Positions 56,412-64,000 of a stretch of DNA of 64,000 nt are shown piece after piece. The position numbers were made by a program, and so were the translations under genes. Within the stretch, counting starts at the first letter, position 1. Each line of letters opens with the position of its first letter. The notes under the pieces are model-generated. The model made no database searches and was not told the DNA's origin. It was given only the letters and a program-made list of their open reading frames with translations. This DNA comes from Streptomyces sp. R41 (GTDB lineage: Bacteria; Actinomycetota; Actinomycetes; Streptomycetales; Streptomycetaceae), in the NCBI RefSeq assembly GCF_041053055.1, contig NZ_CP163443.1, forward strand, positions 4,092,001 to 4,156,000, in the 5' to 3' direction.

Positions 56412-58312
56412 CCGACGTCTACCAGGACAGCCCTCCGCTCACCGACGAGCAACTGGCCGTGGTCGAGCAGCCTTGGGAAGCGCGCGTCCTGGTCACCGCG
56501 GGCGCCGGGGCGGGAAAGACTCACACCCTGGTGCGCCGGCTCGACGCGCTGTGCGGCAACGAGGACCCCGAACAGGCGCTGGAGGCGGCCGAGATCCTGA
56601 TGCTCACCTTCTCCCGGGCCGCAGCCAGGGAGCTGCGCGAACGGATCTCCCGGCACGGGGAACGAGCCCATCGTGTGCGCGCCCGTACCTTCGATGCGTG
56701 GGCGTACGAGGTGCTACTCCACGCGTATCCGGACGGCGAGTGGGGAGCGGTCGGCTTCGACGAGCGGATCGCCGCCGCGACCCGTGCGATCGAAAAGGGC
56801 GCGCTGGAGGCCGGCGATGCGGTCCCGCCAGCCCATGTCGTGATCGACGAGGTGCAGGACTTGCTGGGCGGGCGCCGTGAGCTGGTGGAGACGCTTCTCG
56901 ACCGGTACCAGGACAGCTGCGGTTTCACCGTCGTCGGCGACGCCGCCCAGTCCGTGTACGGCTTCCAGATCGCGGACCTGGGCGAACGCGCCGACGAGAC
57001 CGGCCGGTTCTTCGACTGGCTGCGCTGCTCCTACCCCGACGACCTGGTGGAGCTGCGTCTCACCCAGAACTTCCGGGCCACCACCGCCGAGGCCCGGATC
57101 GCACTGACGCACGGCCCCCTTCTCCAGCAGGTCACCGACCCGGACGAGGCCGGGAAGCTCTACGACGAACTGCGTGACCTCCTTTTGGATCCGGCGAACG
57201 GCATGGGCAACCTCGACGACGAGTTCACCATGGACAGTCTGCGGGACCTCTCCGACACCTGCGCCGTCCTCACCCGTGACAACCAACAGGCCCTCGTGAT
57301 CTCCGGCCTGCTGCACGCGCACGGCATCGACCACCGGCTGCGGCGCCCGCTGGAGGAGCGTCCGGTGCCGTACTGGATGGCCGAGTTGCTGCGTCGCACG
57401 GAGGCGACCGGCCTCACCGAGGATCGGTTCCGCACCCTCCTCTCGGAGATCCCTCTCCCGTACGAACCGAACGCCACCGCCCTGTGGACGGTGCTGCGTC
57501 GGGTCGCGCGTGGAGCGGGCCGCGGGGTGCTCGATCTGGACCGGCTGCGCCGTGCCGTCGCCGACGGCAGGTTCCCCGATGAAGCGGCCGACCCGGAGAC
57601 CTCCCACATCGTCCTCTCGACGGTGCATCGGGCCAAGGGCCTGGAGTTCGACCGGGTGATCGTCCTGACGCCACCGACCCTCGCCGAGCTCCACAAGTGG
57701 TACCAGGACGAGTTGGACCTTCCCGCCGAAGCCCGCGCCCTGTACGTGGCGATGACGCGCGCCCGCCAGGACCTGTATCACGCGGCGCCTCCCCAACTGC
57801 CGCACTTCAAGCGGGCGGGGAGTCAGCGCCACGGCCGTCGCTATCTCGGGTCGTGGCGGTCGTACGACAGGTACGGGATCGTCGCCGATGCGGGCGACGT
57901 GTGCCGGGACAACCCACCCGGCCATCAGACCGACGCTGTCGCCACCCAGGCGTATCTCCTGGAACAGGTGCGTCCCGGCCAGGAGGTGCTGCTGCGCAAG
58001 CGCCACGACCTGCCGATGAGCGAGGTCGAGAGCCCGCCGTACGCCCTGATGCACGACGGAAAGGAGATCGGGGAGGCCTCGCAGCGGTTCCGCGAGGATC
58101 TTTTCCAGGTACAGAAGGTGAACCGCAACTGGGACCCTTGGTGGCCCGACGAGATCCACGACCTGCGGATCGACACCGTGGAGACCGTGACCGGCAGCAC
58201 CGCCGCCGGCACGAACGCCGGACTCGGTGAACGAGGCGTGTGGATCGCGCCGCGGATCACCGGCATCGGTCGGTTCCGGAGAGCCGACGACTACGAGGAG
58301 CAGCGCGCATGA
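56408..58312 (+). CDS. UvrD/Rep-like SF1A helicase, defence module C
   Basis: A 634-aa superfamily 1A helicase: motif I VTAGAGAGKTHTLVRRL (Lys37), motif Ia ILMLTFSRAAARELRER, motif II HVVIDEVQDLLG (about residue 147), motif III VVGDAAQSVYGFQ, motif IV LTQNFRATTAEARIAL, motif V STVHRAKGLEFDRVIVL and motif VI LYVAMTRARQDLY. The C-terminal 150 residues do not match the usual UvrD tail. Start and stop overlap the neighbours as GTGA and ATGA. It is probably the DNA-unwinding partner of the DrmA-like protein. Confidence 0.9.
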   Translation: MTDVYQDSPPLTDEQLAVVEQPWEARVLVTAGAGAGKTHTLVRRLDALCGNEDPEQALEAAEILMLTFSRAAARELRERISRHGERAHRVRARTFDAWAYEVLLHAYPDGEWGAVGFDERIAAATRAIEKGALEAGDAVPPAHVVIDEVQDLLGGRRELVETLLDRYQDSCGFTVVGDAAQSVYGFQIADLGERADETGRFFDWLRCSYPDDLVELRLTQNFRATTAEARIALTHGPLLQQVTDPDEAGKLYDELRDLLLDPANGMGNLDDEFTMDSLRDLSDTCAVLTRDNQQALVISGLLHAHGIDHRLRRPLEERPVPYWMAELLRRTEATGLTEDRFRTLLSEIPLPYEPNATALWTVLRRVARGAGRGVLDLDRLRRAVADGRFPDEAADPETSHIVLSTVHRAKGLEFDRVIVLTPPTLAELHKWYQDELDLPAEARALYVAMTRARQDLYHAAPPQLPHFKRAGSQRHGRRYLGSWRSYDRYGIVADAGDVCRDNPPGHQTDAVATQAYLLEQVRPGQEVLLRKRHDLPMSEVESPPYALMHDGKEIGEASQRFREDLFQVQKVNRNWDPWWPDEIHDLRIDTVETVTGSTAAGTNAGLGERGVWIAPRITGIGRFRRADDYEEQRA

Positions 58313-61300
58313 CGCAGGTGGCAGGCCCACACTCCGAGCACTACCGGGTCCGGGACGAGGAACTCCTGGTGGGGCTCCGCCGTGAACTCCTGGGCCCCGC
58401 CGAGAACGCCGAGCCGGACGATCGCGGCGAGGTCCTCTCCCAGGACGCGCCGATCGACCGCTACCTGACCGGCGTGCTGTATCCGCGTGCCGCGGACAAG
58501 GCCGCGAAGGAACGGAAGGACGAGGACGCGGCCGAGCAGGAAGGCGTGGACGCCGCCCCTCTGCTCGCCCGGGAAGACGTCGAGGAGTCCGGCACCGCGC
58601 AGGAGGTCGGCGCCGCCGGGGACAGACGTCCTTCCTCGTTGGGTCTCACCTTCGCCGTCCGCCCGACCATAAGCAGTTCGATCGTGGTCTCTGCCCGCGC
58701 GGCCGTCTACGAACCCACCGACGCCGACGGCAGGCCAGTCCCGGCCCGCCGCGCCGAGGCCCGTACCACCGCCGACCAGCGGGAGCAGTGGCGGCGCAAG
58801 GAACTCGCGCTCCCGGACCAGCACATCGACGTGACCCAGCCGTCTCCGAAGGAACCGATCGAGCTCGCCTCGGAAGCAGCGTTGCACATCAACGTCCGGC
58901 GTCCCGATCCGATCACCGGCACTGTCACGGTCACGGTCACGCTGATCAACACCCAGAAGGTAGGCGAAAAGGATCTCCAGGACGCCTCCTCCCTGTTCCA
59001 GTGCGGTCTGACGGTCCGGGCCATCGACGGCTCCTCTGTGTTCGTCGAGCGTCCCGCCCCCGCCGCAGCCCACGACCCGGAGATCGCCACGAGTCGGTTG
59101 CTGCACCGCCACGCCCCGACCTTCGCGGTCGGCCACGGCTGCGCTGCCGAATGGGACTGGACTCCGCAGCCGATCGGTATGACCGAAGCCGTCACGCCCG
59201 CCGTCCCGGAGGTGCGGAGCCAGTTCGTGCCCACCGTGGAGGTGCTGCTCACCGACTCCAATCCAGAGATCGACAGCTCGACGCTGTCCATGCTGGGGCT
59301 GGCCGAGCAGTCCGATACCGAGGTCCTGGCCGCTCTGGAAGGGCTGGCCACGGGGTACGAACACTGGATCGACCGTAAGTCGGCCGAGGCGGACGCTCTG
59401 ACGGGCATCGTCCACGAGAAGCCCGCACGGGACCAGGTGATCGCCTGCCGCGAGGCACTCGACCGTATCCGTGAAGGCATCGAGCTGCTGCGGACCAAGC
59501 CCGACCTCATGCGCGCTTTCCGCCTCGCGAATCGCGCCATGGCGGACCAGCGCGCTCGCAGCAAGTGGGTGAAGGACGGACGCGTCGGCGCCCCCGCCCC
59601 GGCCGCCGGCCGCTGGCGCCCCTTCCAGATCGCGTTCCTGCTGCTCTGTCTGGCCGGCATCGACGACCGTGCGCACGACGATCGGCAGGTGTCCGACCTG
59701 CTGTGGTTCCCCACCGGTGGTGGAAAGACGGAGGCCTACCTCGGGTTGATCGCCCTCACGTCGTTCCTGCGTCGCATCCGCAAGGGTGCGGACGGCGGCG
59801 GTGTCACCATCCTCATGCGGTACACGCTGCGGCTGCTCACCCTCCAGCAGTTCGAGCGCGCGGCGATCCTGCTCTGCGCCATGGAGCGCATGCGACGCCG
59901 GACGCCCGAGTTGGGCCATGAGGAGTTCTCCGTCGGCATGTGGGTGGGACGCTCGGCCACCCCCAACACGCTTACCGTGGCGGGTCTGAAGCTCGACGAA
60001 CTGCGGAGGAACCTCGCCAAGCGCCTCGCCACGGAGAATCCCGTCCAGTTGCACGCCTGCCCCTGGTGCGGGACACGCCTCGACGCACGGAACTACGAAG
60101 TCGACGAAGACGCCAAGCGGATGCACGTCCGCTGCCCCGGCGCGGGTTGCGACTTCGCCGACGGCCTGCCCGTCCACCTGATCGACGAGGCGGTGTATGA
60201 CGCGCGACCGACCCTGGTGATCGCCACCGTCGACAAGTTCGCGTCGATGCCATGGCGTCCCGCGACCTCCGCGCTTTTCAACCGCGACGACGACCCGGAG
60301 GACGGCACCCCTCCCCCGGAACTGATCGTCCAGGACGAACTGCATCTGATCTCAGGCCCGTTGGGAACCCTCACCGGCCTGTACGAAACCGCCGTGGACG
60401 CCCTCGCCGGCCAGCCCAAAGTGATCGCCTCCACAGCAACCATCCGTCGCGCCGCCGACCAGGGACGCCACCTCTTCGCCCGCAAAGTACGGCAGTTCCC
60501 GCCCGCCGGCCTGGATGCCCGCGACTCGTGGTTCGCCGTGGAGACGCCACGCGAGGAGAAGGCGAGCCGACGCTACGTCGGCCTCCTGGCCCCCGGCACC
60601 AGCCAGTCGACCCTGCTGATCCGTACGTACGCCACGCTGCTGCACCGGGCCAAGCAGGCGAAGACCGATGACGAGGTGCGCGACGCGTACTGGAGTCTCG
60701 TCGGCTACTTCAACAGCCTCCGGCTGCTGTCCGCGGCCGAACTCCAGGTCCATGACGACGTGGTGGCCTATCTGGAGCTGCTTGCCGAGCGCGAGGGGGT
60801 GGAGGTCCGCTCGGTCGCCAACTACTCGGAGCTGACGAGCCGTATCGACGCCAGCGAGATCCCCACCCGCCTCAAGGGCATCGAGAAGCGGCTGCCCGAC
60901 GAGGACACCGTGGACGTCCTCCTGGCCACCAACATGATCGCGGTCGGCGTGGACGTGGACCGCCTCGGTCTCATGGCCGTGATGGGCCAGCCACAGACGA
61001 CCGCCGAGTACATCCAGGCGACCAGCCGCGTCGGCCGTGCGTACCCCGGCCTCGTCGCCGTCATGCTCAACTCGACCCGGTCCCGGGACCGTTCTCACTA
61101 CGAGAGCTTTCAGCATTTCCACTCGGCCCTGTACCGCGAGGTCGAGTCCACCTCGGTCACCCCGTTCTCCGCCCGTGCCCGTGAACGGGGCCTGCACGCG
61201 GTGATCGTCGCCCTCGCCCGCATCATGATTCCCGCCGCCCGACCCAACGAGGGCGCCAGCCAGGTCGAGTCCTATGAACACGTGCTCCGGGACCGCATCA

Positions 61301-61566
61301 AGTCGATCCTTCTGCAACGCGTCGAGGCGGTCACCCCGGAGGAGAGCGACGCCGTTTCCCAGGCCTTCGACGAGTTCGTCGAGTGGTGGTGCAAGGAAGC
61401 CGACATCCACAGCGGCCTGTTGTTCGAACCTCAGAGGGGCCATCGTGCTCCTTCGCTCCTGAAGGCGTACGACGACGAGTCCGAGGACGCAGATGCGTGG
61501 TCCACGTTGTGGAGCCTGCGCGATGTCGACGCCGAGTCCGCCCTGTTCATGGAGGGAACCCGATGA
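58309..61566 (+). CDS. DrmA-like SF2 helicase (DISARM core), defence module C
   Basis: A 1085-aa helicase of the DISARM DrmA type: motif I LLWFPTGGGKTEAYLGLIAL (about residue 466), a Cys cluster CPWCGTRLDARNYE and VRCPGAGCDFADG (zinc), motif II LIVQDELHLISGPLGT (DELH, about 676), motif III IASTATIRRA, motif V LLATNMIAVGVDVDRLGLMAVMG and motif VI EYIQATSRVGRA. Length and the ELH/QATSRVGR details match DrmA. Starts at ATG 58309 within ATGA; the longer frame lies inside the UvrD gene. In characterised DISARM the homologue, with DrmB, recognises and blocks phage DNA. The DrmB-like gene follows at once. Confidence 0.9.
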   Translation: MTQVAGPHSEHYRVRDEELLVGLRRELLGPAENAEPDDRGEVLSQDAPIDRYLTGVLYPRAADKAAKERKDEDAAEQEGVDAAPLLAREDVEESGTAQEVGAAGDRRPSSLGLTFAVRPTISSSIVVSARAAVYEPTDADGRPVPARRAEARTTADQREQWRRKELALPDQHIDVTQPSPKEPIELASEAALHINVRRPDPITGTVTVTVTLINTQKVGEKDLQDASSLFQCGLTVRAIDGSSVFVERPAPAAAHDPEIATSRLLHRHAPTFAVGHGCAAEWDWTPQPIGMTEAVTPAVPEVRSQFVPTVEVLLTDSNPEIDSSTLSMLGLAEQSDTEVLAALEGLATGYEHWIDRKSAEADALTGIVHEKPARDQVIACREALDRIREGIELLRTKPDLMRAFRLANRAMADQRARSKWVKDGRVGAPAPAAGRWRPFQIAFLLLCLAGIDDRAHDDRQVSDLLWFPTGGGKTEAYLGLIALTSFLRRIRKGADGGGVTILMRYTLRLLTLQQFERAAILLCAMERMRRRTPELGHEEFSVGMWVGRSATPNTLTVAGLKLDELRRNLAKRLATENPVQLHACPWCGTRLDARNYEVDEDAKRMHVRCPGAGCDFADGLPVHLIDEAVYDARPTLVIATVDKFASMPWRPATSALFNRDDDPEDGTPPPELIVQDELHLISGPLGTLTGLYETAVDALAGQPKVIASTATIRRAADQGRHLFARKVRQFPPAGLDARDSWFAVETPREEKASRRYVGLLAPGTSQSTLLIRTYATLLHRAKQAKTDDEVRDAYWSLVGYFNSLRLLSAAELQVHDDVVAYLELLAEREGVEVRSVANYSELTSRIDASEIPTRLKGIEKRLPDEDTVDVLLATNMIAVGVDVDRLGLMAVMGQPQTTAEYIQATSRVGRAYPGLVAVMLNSTRSRDRSHYESFQHFHSALYREVESTSVTPFSARARERGLHAVIVALARIMIPAARPNEGASQVESYEHVLRDRIKSILLQRVEAVTPEESDAVSQAFDEFVEWWCKEADIHSGLLFEPQRGHRAPSLLKAYDDESEDADAWSTLWSLRDVDAESALFMEGTR

Positions 61567-63428
61567 CCCCGCCTCCCGCCCGCCGGCGCCGGACCGGCGC
61601 GAACGGCACCGCACCCGTCCACAACCTTCCGCGGCGTGGTGCAGTCCGTCGTGCCCAGGCGATCACCACGTACGGCGTCGGGTCGCTCATTGCCGTGGAT
61701 CACGAGTCCTTCATCGTCTCGGGGCTCGACGAGGCCGAGCAGAGCTGGAGCCGTGACGAGTCCCCACGGATCCACGAACGGCGCCTGGCCCGGCTACTCG
61801 ACGTCGACTGCTTCCGGACGCCGCCCGCTTCCGACGACACCAGCAGGGACGGTCTCCGAGTTCGACGGTTCCCCTTGATGCACTCCTGCCCGGAGTGCAA
61901 CGACCTTCAGCGACACCGGGACTTCAACCCGTCCGCCGGTAGAAGCGTCTGCGGCACGTGTGAGGTCGACCTGGTCCCCTCCCGTTTCGTCGTCGCGTGC
62001 GAGGCCGGACACCTCGGCGAGTTTCCGTACTGGCAGTGGGTGCACCGCTCCAAAGACCGCGGCGCCACTTCGGCGGCACAGTGCGGGGGAAAGCTCAAGC
62101 TGCGCACGTCCGGGCACACCGCCTCGCTCCGTTCCATCCTGGTCTCCTGTACCTGCGGGCAAGCTCCCGAGGTCTCGATGGAGGGTTCCTTCCGCAGGAA
62201 CGCGCTCAAGGACCTGGGCCTCAAGTGCCGAGGCCCCCGTCCATGGCTCGGTGCCTCTGCCCCCGCTCAGGAGTGTGGACTTCCCCTGCGCACATTGCAG
62301 CGTGGTTCTTCGGCGGTATGGCAGCCGGTGCTGAAGTCGGCGCTCTCCATCCCACCGTGGAGCGACGGCCGAGCGGATCCGCTCGCCGAACACTGGGACG
62401 CGCTTCGTGAGTACGACGAGCGCGAGCATGTCGAGATCTACCTCAAAGGTGTTTTCAAGGGAAAGTGTCCTGTACCGCTGGACGAGGTGATGGCGCTGCT
62501 CGACGCAGAGCGCGAGGAGGACCCCGATAGTGAGGCGGCTCCCACCTTCGATCACCGCTACCGCGCCCTGCGCAACAAGGAGTACGAGCGTCTTCGCTCG
62601 GGTAACGACGAGAGCGAGCACACCCGCGACGAACAGTTCGTCTGCGAGACCCCGCTGGGCGACCAGAGCGTGCTCGATCCACTCGGCGTCACCGGCCCGA
62701 TGCTGGTCAAGAAGCTTCGCGAGGTGCGCGCCCTGAATGCGTTCACCCGACTCATCGACGCCGAGTCGACGACCGACTCCAAGGAGATGCCACTGTCCGA
62801 ACGCCCCCTGCGCTGGCTCCCGGCCATGGAGGTGCGGGGCGAGGGAGTCTTCCTCCGCCTGGACGAGGACCGACTGGACGCCTGGGAGAAGGCCCCGGCG
62901 GTGGCGGCCCGGATCGAACGGATGCGTACCGCCCACCAGCGGGTGCTGGAGCAACGGGCCGACGACCCGAGCCAGGTCGTCCCCTCCCCCGCCACCCCGC
63001 GCATGGTGCTGCTGCACACCCTGGCCCACGTCCTCATCAACGAGTGGAGCCTAGAGGCGGGGTACCCGGCCGCGTCCCTGCGCGAGCGCCTGTACGCCGC
63101 CGACGACATGGCCGGGGTACTCGTCTACACGGCGACGAGCGACTCGGCGGGCAGCCTCGGCGGTCTCGTCGCGCAGGGCGAACCGGAGCTTCTCGACCGC
63201 ACGGTGCGTTCGGCCGTCCACCGTGCCGAGTGGTGCTCCTCCGACCCGCTCTGCGTCGAGTCCGAGGCATCTGGCACGGGCGGCACCAACCTCGCCGCCT
63301 GCCACGCCTGCGTGATGCTCCCGGAGACGAGTTGCGAGCACAACAACATCCTGTTGGACCGAGCGTTGCTCGTCGGTACCCCGGACGATCCTCATCTGGG
63401 CTTCTTCGCGAACGTACTGGAGCAGTGA
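61563..63428 (+). CDS. DrmB-like DUF1998 protein (DISARM core), defence module C
   Basis: A 621-aa protein. The N-terminal part has RRGAVRRAQAITTYGVGSLIAVDHESFI, then zinc-type pairs CPECNDLQ and CGTCEVDLVPSRFVVACEAGHLGEFP. The C-terminal DUF1998 domain is clear: LHTLAHVLINEWSLEAGYPAASLRERLY, GVLVYTATSDSAGSLGGL and the Cys-rich end WCSSDPLCVES, CHACVMLPETSCEHNN. This end is diagnostic of DrmB. It overlaps the DrmA-like gene by ATGA. No drmC (phospholipase D-like) or second methylase follows in the window, so the set is incomplete by DISARM rules. Confidence 0.9.
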   Translation: MTPPPARRRRTGANGTAPVHNLPRRGAVRRAQAITTYGVGSLIAVDHESFIVSGLDEAEQSWSRDESPRIHERRLARLLDVDCFRTPPASDDTSRDGLRVRRFPLMHSCPECNDLQRHRDFNPSAGRSVCGTCEVDLVPSRFVVACEAGHLGEFPYWQWVHRSKDRGATSAAQCGGKLKLRTSGHTASLRSILVSCTCGQAPEVSMEGSFRRNALKDLGLKCRGPRPWLGASAPAQECGLPLRTLQRGSSAVWQPVLKSALSIPPWSDGRADPLAEHWDALREYDEREHVEIYLKGVFKGKCPVPLDEVMALLDAEREEDPDSEAAPTFDHRYRALRNKEYERLRSGNDESEHTRDEQFVCETPLGDQSVLDPLGVTGPMLVKKLREVRALNAFTRLIDAESTTDSKEMPLSERPLRWLPAMEVRGEGVFLRLDEDRLDAWEKAPAVAARIERMRTAHQRVLEQRADDPSQVVPSPATPRMVLLHTLAHVLINEWSLEAGYPAASLRERLYAADDMAGVLVYTATSDSAGSLGGLVAQGEPELLDRTVRSAVHRAEWCSSDPLCVESEASGTGGTNLAACHACVMLPETSCEHNNILLDRALLVGTPDDPHLGFFANVLEQ

Positions 63429-63539
63429 CATCCAGCTGACCGTGGGGCCCCGACACAGATCGGCGTCTTGTACCACGACGTCTCGGTAGGGCCGGGGACT
63501 GGCGCGGTAGCTGAAGCTCCCTTTCCAGTCCCAGCCGCA

Positions 63540-63695
63540 TCACACTGCGCCCGCAGTTCTCCCGCACGTGGTTGGGAATTCTTGGTAGCCGCTGTCACTC
63601 TTCCACTGGGAGTCCCAGAACCAGACATCGGAGACGTCCCCGGCGGACATGTGGACATACTCCGCCATTGCTGCCGGTTGATCCTCACTCCTCAT
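63540..63695 (-). CDS. Small hypothetical protein (51 aa)
   Basis: A 51-aa frame beginning MRSEDQPAAMAEYVHM and containing SAGDVSDVWFWDSQWKSDSG and FPTTCGRTAGAV. It starts seven bases after the preceding gene's stop; the A of its ATG follows the GGCGGAG-rich end of that gene. Composition looks coding. No homology is known to me. Alternative starts at internal Met codons exist. The 110 bases between it and the DrmB-like stop hold no gene. Confidence 0.5.
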   Translation of the reverse strand: MRSEDQPAAMAEYVHMSAGDVSDVWFWDSQWKSDSGYQEFPTTCGRTAGAV

Positions 63696-63702
63696 TGCCT
63701 GT

Positions 63703-64000
63703 CTACTCCGCCTCCGCCTCGAAGTGCATCTGGGCTCGATCGAGGGCTTCATCGGCATCAAGACCATGCACGCGAAGCCAGTGGAGGAGGTCAGCGATGA
63801 CGTTGATCACCGCCTCCTGCGCTACAGCCTCGCTCAGCATGCTTGGGCCCGGGTTGCCGGGCAGCTTCAATGCGCCGTAGACACCGAGCATCGCTCCTGC
63901 TCTTGCCACAGGCGCGCCCCCACTGTGGCCATGGGGCGAGTTCAGACCGGTGGGCAGTTCGCACCAGGTAACCTTTCGGTCGGGGTGGAGCTGGACACCC
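63703..64000 (-). CDS. Hypothetical protein, 5' end beyond window
   Basis: The minus-strand frame is open to the window edge. It reads VQLHPDRKVTWCELPTGLNS and PHGHSGGAPVARAGAMLGVYGALKLPGNPG, then a helical C-terminus (AVINVIADLLHWLRVHGLDADEALDRAQMHF). The continuity without stops and the ordered composition support a real gene; a GTG at 63909 is a possible but less likely internal start. I do not recognise the family. It is followed by the 51-aa ORF in the same direction, so the two probably form an operon convergent with module C. Confidence 0.65.
   Translation of the reverse strand, partial: GVQLHPDRKVTWCELPTGLNSPHGHSGGAPVARAGAMLGVYGALKLPGNPGPSMLSEAVAQEAVINVIADLLHWLRVHGLDADEALDRAQMHFEAEAE

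Noticed and set aside
39263..63428. BREX or Pgl system
   Set aside because: No PglZ, PglX, BrxC or PglW-type kinase is present; the methylases are cytosine-C5 type.
63429..64000. A drmC (phospholipase D-like) gene completing DISARM
   Set aside because: No HxKxxxxD pair in either strand after the DrmB-like stop; only small hypothetical frames are present, and the window then ends.

Overview
The window is high-GC actinobacterial chromosome, almost certainly from a Streptomyces. It has strong third-position GC, GTG/TTG starts, the cslA-glxA-cslZ cellulose-like glycan locus beside a chitin-type LPMO (the order I remember for SCO2833-SCO2838 of S. coelicolor), ANTAR, HxlR, DasR-like GntR and sortase genes, and interspersed repeats that I remember as typical of Streptomyces.

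Layout, left half (1-39 kb, mostly core genome). An IclR-type regulator tail and a tRNA-Lys(CTT) open the window. Next come a LuxR-type two-component pair, a FadD-type acyl-CoA ligase and a DUF3592 membrane protein. The hyphal-tip glycan region follows: AA10 LPMO with a DasR-type box, SPFH protein, NlpC/P60 peptidoglycan protein, a second identical tRNA-Lys(CTT), then cslA-glxA facing cslZ across a very long hairpin. After these are an ANTAR regulator that appears frameshifted at a G8 tract, a class F sortase pair and a NagD-type HAD phosphatase. A minus-strand operon for an aminophosphonate follows: GntR regulator, FAD amine oxidase, phosphonatase-like HAD, ABC ATPase, two permeases and a binding lipoprotein. 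Then: an LAxTG surface protein, a divergent ROK regulator / Gfo-Idh-MocA pair around a palindromic operator, an F420 oxidoreductase, an FAH hydrolase, a YidC paralogue, a divergent HxlR / MFS pair with two matching operators, a GH30 glycanase, a class E sortase, and Sel1/TPR and SEC-C proteins.

Right half (39.2-63.4 kb, accessory). This is a dense DNA-defence island with no housekeeping gene. Module A (+ strand, 39.3-46.7 kb) has a MORC-like GHKL ATPase, a Z1 helicase-like ATPase, a Vsr-type endonuclease and two cytosine-C5 methyltransferases, one lacking the catalytic PC motif. Module B (- strand, 50.7-46.7 kb) has an XRE-HTH/GHKL ATPase fusion and two proteins of unknown function. Module C (+ strand, 51.6-63.4 kb) has four genes joined by 4-base overlaps: a giant GHKL-SF2 helicase fusion, a UvrD-like helicase, a DrmA-like helicase and a DrmB-like DUF1998 protein. 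C therefore looks like a DISARM-type core without a visible drmC, carrying a GHKL-helicase and a UvrD protein in place of the known accessory genes. A and B resemble the MORC/paraMORC restriction-modification neighbourhoods described by Iyer, Abhiman and Aravind (2008).

How it may work (inference): the methylase marks self DNA, the Vsr-like nuclease cuts, and the GHKL and helicase proteins sense or remodel incoming DNA. The AT-richer, hairpin-rich gap between B and C (50.7-51.65 kb) holds a small ORF and is the likely control region. The window ends with two small hypothetical genes on the minus strand.
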